Source: Molossus alvarezi (Eukaryota > Chordata > Mammalia > Chiroptera > Molossidae). Taken from it: a stretch of DNA of 64,000 bases. This document shows, in pieces, positions 58,266-64,000 of this stretch. Position 1 is the first letter of the stretch; each line of letters begins with the position of its first letter. The translations under genes were made by a program, and so were the position numbers. The stretch covers positions 25,962,488 through 26,026,487 of the forward strand of contig CM073898.1 of assembly GCA_037176705.1 (NCBI GenBank), written 5' to 3'. The notes beneath the pieces were generated by a model, which saw only the letters and a program-made list of their open reading frames with translations, was not told the origin of the DNA and did not search any database.

Positions 58266-58351
58266 AAACATACTTTTAAAAACAGATAAATGACTGATTA
58301 AAGCAAAAATTTAAGTGTACTGTGGGTCTTGTAACTTGTACAAGTAAAATA

Positions 58352-58475
58352 CAAGGTGGGGCAAAAGTAGGCTTATAGTTGTGAGTACACAAATCAGAGT
58401 TTACACTTGTATTATTATTTATAATTACTGTATTGTTTTCAATTCAAATCGTAAACCTACTTTTGTCCCACCCTG
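58352..58475 (+). mobile_element. Mariner-type MITE, copy 2
   Basis: 124 bp with inverted ends CAAGGTGGGGCAAAAGTAGG and CCTACTTTTGTCCCACCCTG, flanked by TA. Confidence 0.82.
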
Positions 58476-58779
58476 TATATGACAACAACACTAAAGAGAG
58501 AATGATAAATGCAGCTACGCTGTTGTTAGGTCCTTATGCTACATATGAAGTGCTATAAAATTAACTGAAAGTTGACAGATAAATTAAAGATATATACTAT
58601 CAGTCTAAAGCAACCACTAGAATATAAAAGAGACATACAGGTAATAAACCAATACATGATATAAAATGGAATCATAAAAAATACTCAATTCAAAAGAATG
58701 GAGAAAAAGAGGAAAAAGGAAACAAAGAACAGATGGGAAAAATAGAAGACAAATCACAAGATGATATATTTAAACCAAA

Positions 58780-58870
58780 CCAAGACTACGCCAAAATTAT
58801 TAAATCATACAATTTAATTACATGCAGTTTACCACATATCAATTACACCTCAATAAAACATCTTTAAAAA
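58780..58870 (+). repeat. Old L1 3'-end scrap
   Basis: 'catatcaattacacctcaat' followed by 'aaaa' is an old L1 terminus. Confidence 0.45.
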
Positions 58871-59024
58871 GGAAAAAAAAAAGCCATCAAGGCCACTTCC
58901 ACACTAAAACTTTTCTTGGCATCCTCAGGCAGAATCTGTATTCATACCACATCACAGAACTTAAAATATTATTTCTAAAATAAATCACTCTGTAATGCTT
59001 ATTTGTATGTCTGTCTTCCCTGTT

Positions 59025-59135
59025 GAAGCTATGAGCTCCTGGATTGTCATACTGATATTTTTATACCCAGGGCCAGGTAGAGTAGTGTATATATATAATA
59101 AGTGCTCGATACATGTGTGATTAATTGAATTTAAA
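59025..59135 (+). repeat. L2-like 3' end
   Basis: 'gaagctatgagctcctggat' to 'aagtgctcgatacatgtgtg'. Confidence 0.5.
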
Positions 59136-59265
59136 ACCAAATGCAGTCTTTAGTAAATAAAACTGAAGGCCTAAAAACAGATACTGAATGGGAATATGAA
59201 AGGGAGTTAAAGATGAATAATATACCTGAACCTCAATAAAGATCCATTTAAAACTGGATTAGCTG

Positions 59266-59467
59266 GCCCTGGCCGGTTTGGCTCAGCGGTTGGAGCGTTG
59301 GCATGTGGTCCAGAGAGACCTGGGTTCAATTTCTGCTAAGGGCACGTACCTCGGTTACAGTTTGTCCCTAACCCTGGTTGGGTCATGCGGGTGGCAGCCA
59401 CTCGATGTGTCCCTTTCATGTCGATGTTTCTCTCTCCCCCTTTATTTGAACAAAAAAATAAATAAAT
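59266..59467 (+). mobile_element. Ves SINE (type A), short pyrimidine tract
   Basis: Flanked by aaaactggattagctg on both sides. The 3' CTCGGGTGAGGAT motif is missing and the tail is (AAAT)n. Confidence 0.93.
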
Positions 59468-60254
59468 AAAACTGGATTAGCTGTATTTTATATAAACACT
59501 TAGCCAGCTTGTAAATTTCTCCAGAAAATTTAGTATGCAGAGAGCAAAAATAAATAAAACATAGTAGATACTGAGATAAACTCACTGTCAAAAACTAAAG
59601 AAGACACAGTAATTTAAGACTGTCGGCAGAAACAGACCAAAAATAATAATCCTGATTCTACATTCAATCGCTGGTTTTGTTATAATCTGTATACAGGTCT
59701 ATTTACCATTATTATAATAAATGCAAAGACAGACCTATAATTCACAGGCACTAAGGACAACGTACTTTTAAGAGGGTCAATGGTGCTTAAGCAAATAGTT
59801 TCTAAGTGCCAATTCCATCATTGCACTGAAAATAACAATCTACTACTAAAAGTACTTTGAAAAACTGCTCTCCAAAAAGCAGAAACACAAGATGCTGCGT
59901 GTTTATGTACAACATTCTCTTTTTCAATATTCTTTAAGTTTTTCTGATTACATCAGAGAAATAACTTTAACCTAGAAGAGTGGAGGAGGGCTGCTAATCG
60001 GTCTTTTCACAAGAAGGCAGATTTCTAGTTCAGGAACAGGCCACTGAATTACTTAGGTAAAAGAGGCAGAAGAGTTCTAGATGGATTGGCAGGATACATC
60101 ACAAATAGCCAAAATCAAGAATTCTGAGTTCCCTGCACTTATACAACAACCTGCATCCATTTTAATAACTTAGAATTTTTACAGTTCTAGAAAAATAAGA
60201 ATATAATCATGACAAAGCAAATGGTAATGCTGAAAAAAAAAATCTCAGAGTTTT

Positions 60255-60505
60255 GTTTTTTTTTTATCCTCACCCGAGGACATTTTTTCATTTTTTGTTC
60301 AGGTAGAGTGGGAGGGAGAGAGAGGAACAGAGAGAGAGGAGAGAAACATCGATGTGAAGGGACACATCGAGTGGCTGCCACCCGCACGACCAACCAGGGC
60401 CGGGGACAAACTGCAACCGAGGTACGTGCCCTTAGCGGGAACCGAACCTGGGTCTCTCCAGACCGCAGGCCGACGCTCTAACTGCTGAGCCAAAGCAGCC
60501 AGGGC
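60255..60505 (-). mobile_element. Ves SINE (type A)
   Basis: Antisense complete copy flanked by aaatctcagagtttt at 60240-60254 and 60506-60520. Confidence 0.95.
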
Positions 60506-61560
60506 AAATCTCAGAGTTTTTTGTAAAGCTTTGCATCTATATAAATTTTGGTTGGGTGCCCACACATTATAATAACAAACTACTTAAAACCATTACAGTA
60601 ATTTTAACAGCCAAGAATCTTATTACATGCTTTTGGAACAAAAACACAAGTGTGCAAAGAAAAAGAGAGTTTGTCTTCAAGAGATAAATGTTAACTTACT
60701 TATAATGAAAATGATATTTAAAGAGGTCTTAGCAAGAGATAAGAAAACTGTAGCCCTGAGTAGTTAAGTAACTGTACCACAGTCATTTATCTAATGAGGG
60801 TTCTAGGAGCAGAACCATTCTCCTCATGCTCCGAGGATGGTGACCAGATCAGTGCAGCCTGGAGGATGGACTGGATACAGTCCGTAGTCAGATACTGCTA
60901 CTGATGAGAAAACAATTACAATTACAATTACAACATATCTGAAACCAAAAGACTGAGCCAAAATCAGGTGACAGCCAGTTACTATAAAGACTGAAATTGA
61001 CAGTGAGAATCCATTTGCAATGCTTGGAACAACCAACACAGTAGAGATGCACATTCCAGCAACAGGAACAGCAATGGAAGAGAGCACAACCAGAAGAAAA
61101 AGTCATAAGGAAGGCGAGACCACCAGATAAAGGAGTCTGCTCAACTGTCTTTCTCAGAGCTACTTGGTGAACTGTTTGAGTGTAAGATTCCTAGGTCCCA
61201 CCTCACACATACTGACTAAGAAGCTTTTAGGAAAGCTTCGCTTTGGATCACTTTGCCACTAAAGGGGTAAACAGCACACAGAGTTATTAACAGATTCCCA
61301 TTACACTTTCCTAAGGTGACCACAAAGGAAGACCAGCTCAAGGAGTATCTACCAGCCGAATGTTATTATCAGTGTAAGCATTAAAATATTCTGCCATGAT
61401 CTTATTTCTCTCAGTCTTGACACTTTTACCACAAGCAACATCTGTACAGAAAGAGCCATGACTGGAAAACAGAAACATGCCCACCAACCTCTCTATCGAA
61501 CACCAAACACAAGAAGCAAAGAGAGGCACCGGTCTTCTCCAAAGATCAGTGTTCCTTAGA

Positions 61561-61585
61561 TGCAGGGGGTGGGGGGGGTGGGGGT
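61561..61585 (+). repeat. G-rich run
   Basis: Three long G runs separated by single T's. Capable in principle of forming a quadruplex on the plus strand. Confidence 0.6.
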
Positions 61586-62270
61586 AACGGACGGACCCGC
61601 TCTTAACCTTAAAGTTATAGATCTCCAGCAGAATCTCAGTGTGTGGGAATTTTAGATTTTTTACATTAAAGTTTTTTGTATTTTTTAAAAAAGGTTTTAA
61701 TACCATTCTGGAGGAAGTAAGAAACAAGTAGCAACTCAGAAACACATCAACTTACAATAATATTAAGCAATTTTTTCAGAAAAATAAGTTCTCTTAAGAA
61801 AATGTTTCGGTAAGGATTTTGAGAAATTGCCCCCACCCCACCTCCACTGCCACCTGCTTGCAGATCGGTATTTCCTACCCTGCCTACTACGCCTCAATTC
61901 TTTTAAGAGTGTGTATCATGTATCAACCTAATACTTTGAACTTGTATAAAAAACACATATGTAAATAATGATTCATTACACAAATGGTAATTCATCTATC
62001 CAAAATTAAGCCACCTACAGAGAATCATAACTGTCACCAACAATTTTTGGAAGAATTAAGATGTTCAGAAGCTACAAACCAGTCAATGAGCCAGGTGCAA
62101 TGAAAGGCCCATAACTTGAGTATGGTTCACAACCAGATTTTGTTTTCAATGAAATGACAACCTGTACTTGTAAAGCGCAAACTCCTTCTGGGTAGTGAGG
62201 TGCTTTTTAAAAGTTATGATTCTCAAATAGCTCCAAATGTATGACCATCATTTTAAAAGCAGGTAGACCA

Positions 62271-62485
62271 CCCTGGCTGGTTTGGCTCAGCGGTTAGAGC
62301 TTCGGACCAAAGGGTCTCAGGTTCGATTCCAGTTAAGGGCACGTGCCTTGGTTGCAGATTTCTCTGGCCCCAGTTGGGGTCCTGCAGGAGGCAGCCAACT
62401 TATGTGTCTCTCTCACATTGATGTTTCTCTCTCTCTCCCTTTCACTCTAAAAAAAACCACGGAATAATTTCCTTGGGTTAGGATG

Positions 62486-62532
<47 letters not shown>

Positions 62533-62544
62533 AAATAAATAAAT
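62271..62544 (+). mobile_element. Ves SINE (type A) with GA expansion in the tail
   Basis: Flanked by aaaagcaggtagacca at 62255-62270 and 62545-62560. An about 38-bp (GA)n run (62490-62528) lies after the TTGGGTTAGGATGAAAG motif. Confidence 0.95.
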
Positions 62545-62768
62545 AAAAGCAGGTAGACCAACTTAACAAGCATCATAATTGATGATTAAAGTTTCCTTCA
62601 GATTTTCTATGTAACTCATCTGACTTTGCTTAAGCAACAGGAGAAATTTAACATGCTCTACAACTAAAGAAATGAAAACTGTCAGCAAACAAAACAAGAT
62701 CTCTTCCCTTTGCACTACTGGTAGACAACTAATAAATACAATCTAGCTTCAGCTAAATTATGACTTAG

Positions 62769-63003
62769 GCCCTGGCCAGTCTGGCTCAGCTGTTAGTGTC
62801 AGCCCACCGACTAATGAATCCCGTGTTCCATTCCAGTCAAGGGCACGTACCTCGCTTGCAGTTTGTCCCCAGCGCCAGGCAGGGTTGTGTGGGAGGCAAC
62901 CAGTCGATGTCTCTCTCTCATATCGATGTTTCTCTCTCTCCCCTCCCACTCTATCTGAAAATATTTGAAAAAACATCCTCGGGTGAGGATTAAAAATAAT
63001 AAT
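62769..63003 (+). mobile_element. Ves SINE (type A)
   Basis: Copy with ATCCTCGGGTGAGGATTAAA tail, flanked by 'aaattatgact(t)a'. Confidence 0.92.
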
Positions 63004-63339
63004 AAATTATGACTAAGTTGAAACAGTTTTATGGGGTGTTAAATGCCCTTAAAACTGAATGAGAGCAGAGATAGCCAGAAAGAAGAGAAAGGAAATGGAA
63101 TTATCATGTAAACAAGGCAATGATGTGCATTATTTGAATGAGGACTAAAACAAAAGCACCTTCTGATAGTTTCAAATGGTTTTTCATGTCTCTCTAATCC
63201 TTGTAAATTAGGCAATAACAGTCACCTTTGGTTTCCAATAATAGCAATTAACATAAAAACAGAATTATAAATCAACAACATTTGAAAAGAATAAATTCCA
63301 TTTATCACCATCTTGTCTCTGATTTTAAGACTTAAATTT

Positions 63340-63430
63340 AAGTCAGACTGGTTGTACAACTGACTGAACTGTATACTTTAAATGAGTGAACTGTATGGTA
63401 TGTGAATTATATCTCAATAAAGCTGTGAAA
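63340..63430 (+). repeat. Old L1 3'-end scrap
   Basis: 'ggtatgtgaattatatctca' then 'ataaagctg', the usual terminus of old L1s. Confidence 0.5.
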
Positions 63431-64000
63431 AAATGTAAGGCAGATGTGGGGAGGGTGAGGGGGAATAATGCAGTATTTGAAAACAAAGCTCCAGAATAAC
63501 TAGGCTTTTCTATGTACACCAACCAATGAAACCAAATGCTAAACAGCCTTTGCTGAAAGAGAATAGATTAGCTGTTTCTGCATGTTAATAAAGCAATCTC
63601 TTCAACTGATTTGGCTCTTCCCTCGATCAGCTGCCAGCTAACCGCCTTTACTTAATGAATCCCTGACCCACTCCTTTCTCCTCTGTGCAAGAGACATATG
63701 TGAAGAGGGTGAGAACCACATGCTTTTACCAGAAGGAAAAAATAATCTTCCGGTAATCATGGTGGAATAGTAGGGGAAAGAAAAAAAAAAAGCTCTCTAT
63801 ATTTTGTTCCAGAACATTTTCAAAAGCAGCAACTACTTCCCTCACAAGCATAATCTCCTCAACTTACCAGAAGAAAACAAATCTGTCCTTTAGTAAATAT
63901 ACAGTCCCATTTCTGCATGTGCGCCTTTTGAAAGAAATGTACTCTTTTCTAACCACTGTCCGCTCTCACATCCAGGGAGATACTCTGGGGATTTTTCTGA

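Larger units (their letters stand above)
26011..64000 (-). other. MAP4K3: MAP4K3 intron 1 (partial; gene 5' end beyond window)
   Basis: No first exon or CpG-island promoter is seen, so at least 38 kb of intron 1 lies here. It contains the SPIN nest, two old antisense L1s, a truncated L1, the HAL1-like element, a twin-primed L1, the L1/CLEC chimeric retrocopy and many Ves SINEs. Stretches with nothing I can name: 30160-30910, 31200-31830, 33860-34590, 43280-43920, 44670-45170, 47360-48900, 49180-50550, 51520-51990, 52960-54620, 58480-59020, 59480-60230, 60510-62250, 63020-63330, 63440-64000. Confidence 0.75.

Noticed and set aside
60824..61106. Two overlapping minus-strand frames, one looking hydrophobic
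   Set aside because: Two different frames are open over the same bases and part is an (AATTAC)n repeat. I could not match it to any family.
61338..61745. 135-codon minus-strand open frame
   Set aside because: No recognised domain, runs across a G-rich simple tract, no splice or promoter context. Probably chance.
60000..64000. MAP4K3 exon 1 and promoter
   Set aside because: No CpG island or sequence encoding the glycine-rich loop was found near the right end.

Overview
This window is from a vesper bat (Vespertilionidae or a close relative). The evidence is about 30 copies of the tRNA-derived Ves SINE in two structural types, a SPIN-family hAT DNA transposon, short mariner-type MITEs, a young 'half-L1' (HAL1-like) retroelement and a betaretrovirus-like provirus. 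All of these lie on an ordinary AT-rich mammalian background of older L1, L2, MIR, MaLR and hAT-Charlie remnants. No bacterial features are present.

The only host gene I can support is MAP4K3 (GLK, a STE20-family kinase) on the minus strand. Seven consecutive coding exons lie between 26010 and 3242. Each has AG/GT borders and matching phases, and together they encode about residues 33 to 177 of the kinase domain: the catalytic lysine, the HRD loop, the DFG motif and the activation-loop serine. The first exon would lie beyond base 64000 and the exons after the activation loop lie left of base 1. The window is therefore intron 8 (partial), introns 7 to 2, and 38 kb of intron 1. More than 99% of it is intron.

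Layout: 1-12 kb holds exons 3 to 8 with older repeats. 12-26 kb is intron 2, with a MIR split by two SINEs, a 100-bp-arm inverted repeat at 13.2-13.6 kb, and a pol-deleted betaretroviral provirus at 19351-22682 antisense to the gene. 26-64 kb is intron 1. It holds a SPIN copy nested inside a Ves SINE and itself carrying another Ves SINE (26.9-30.2 kb), two old antisense L1s (32.9-38.6 kb), a 5'-truncated L1 (39.7-40.7 kb), the HAL1-like element with an open ORF1 (45.2-47.3 kb), a twin-primed inverted L1 (52.0-52.9 kb), and an old L1/HAL1 relic (54.6-58.1 kb) that received several later insertions.

The most unusual object is at 56139-57108. It reads as a retrotransposed chimeric transcript: an L1-type 5' UTR is joined, exactly at what is a GT donor in the HAL1 copy at 47.2 kb, to an exon boundary of a Dectin-2-family C-type lectin gene (CLEC6A-like). 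An unidentified terminal exon follows, and the whole is flanked by a long target-site duplication. Because the HAL1 at 45-47 kb carries the same donor in the sense orientation of MAP4K3, it may be able to make similar fusions with MAP4K3 exon 2.
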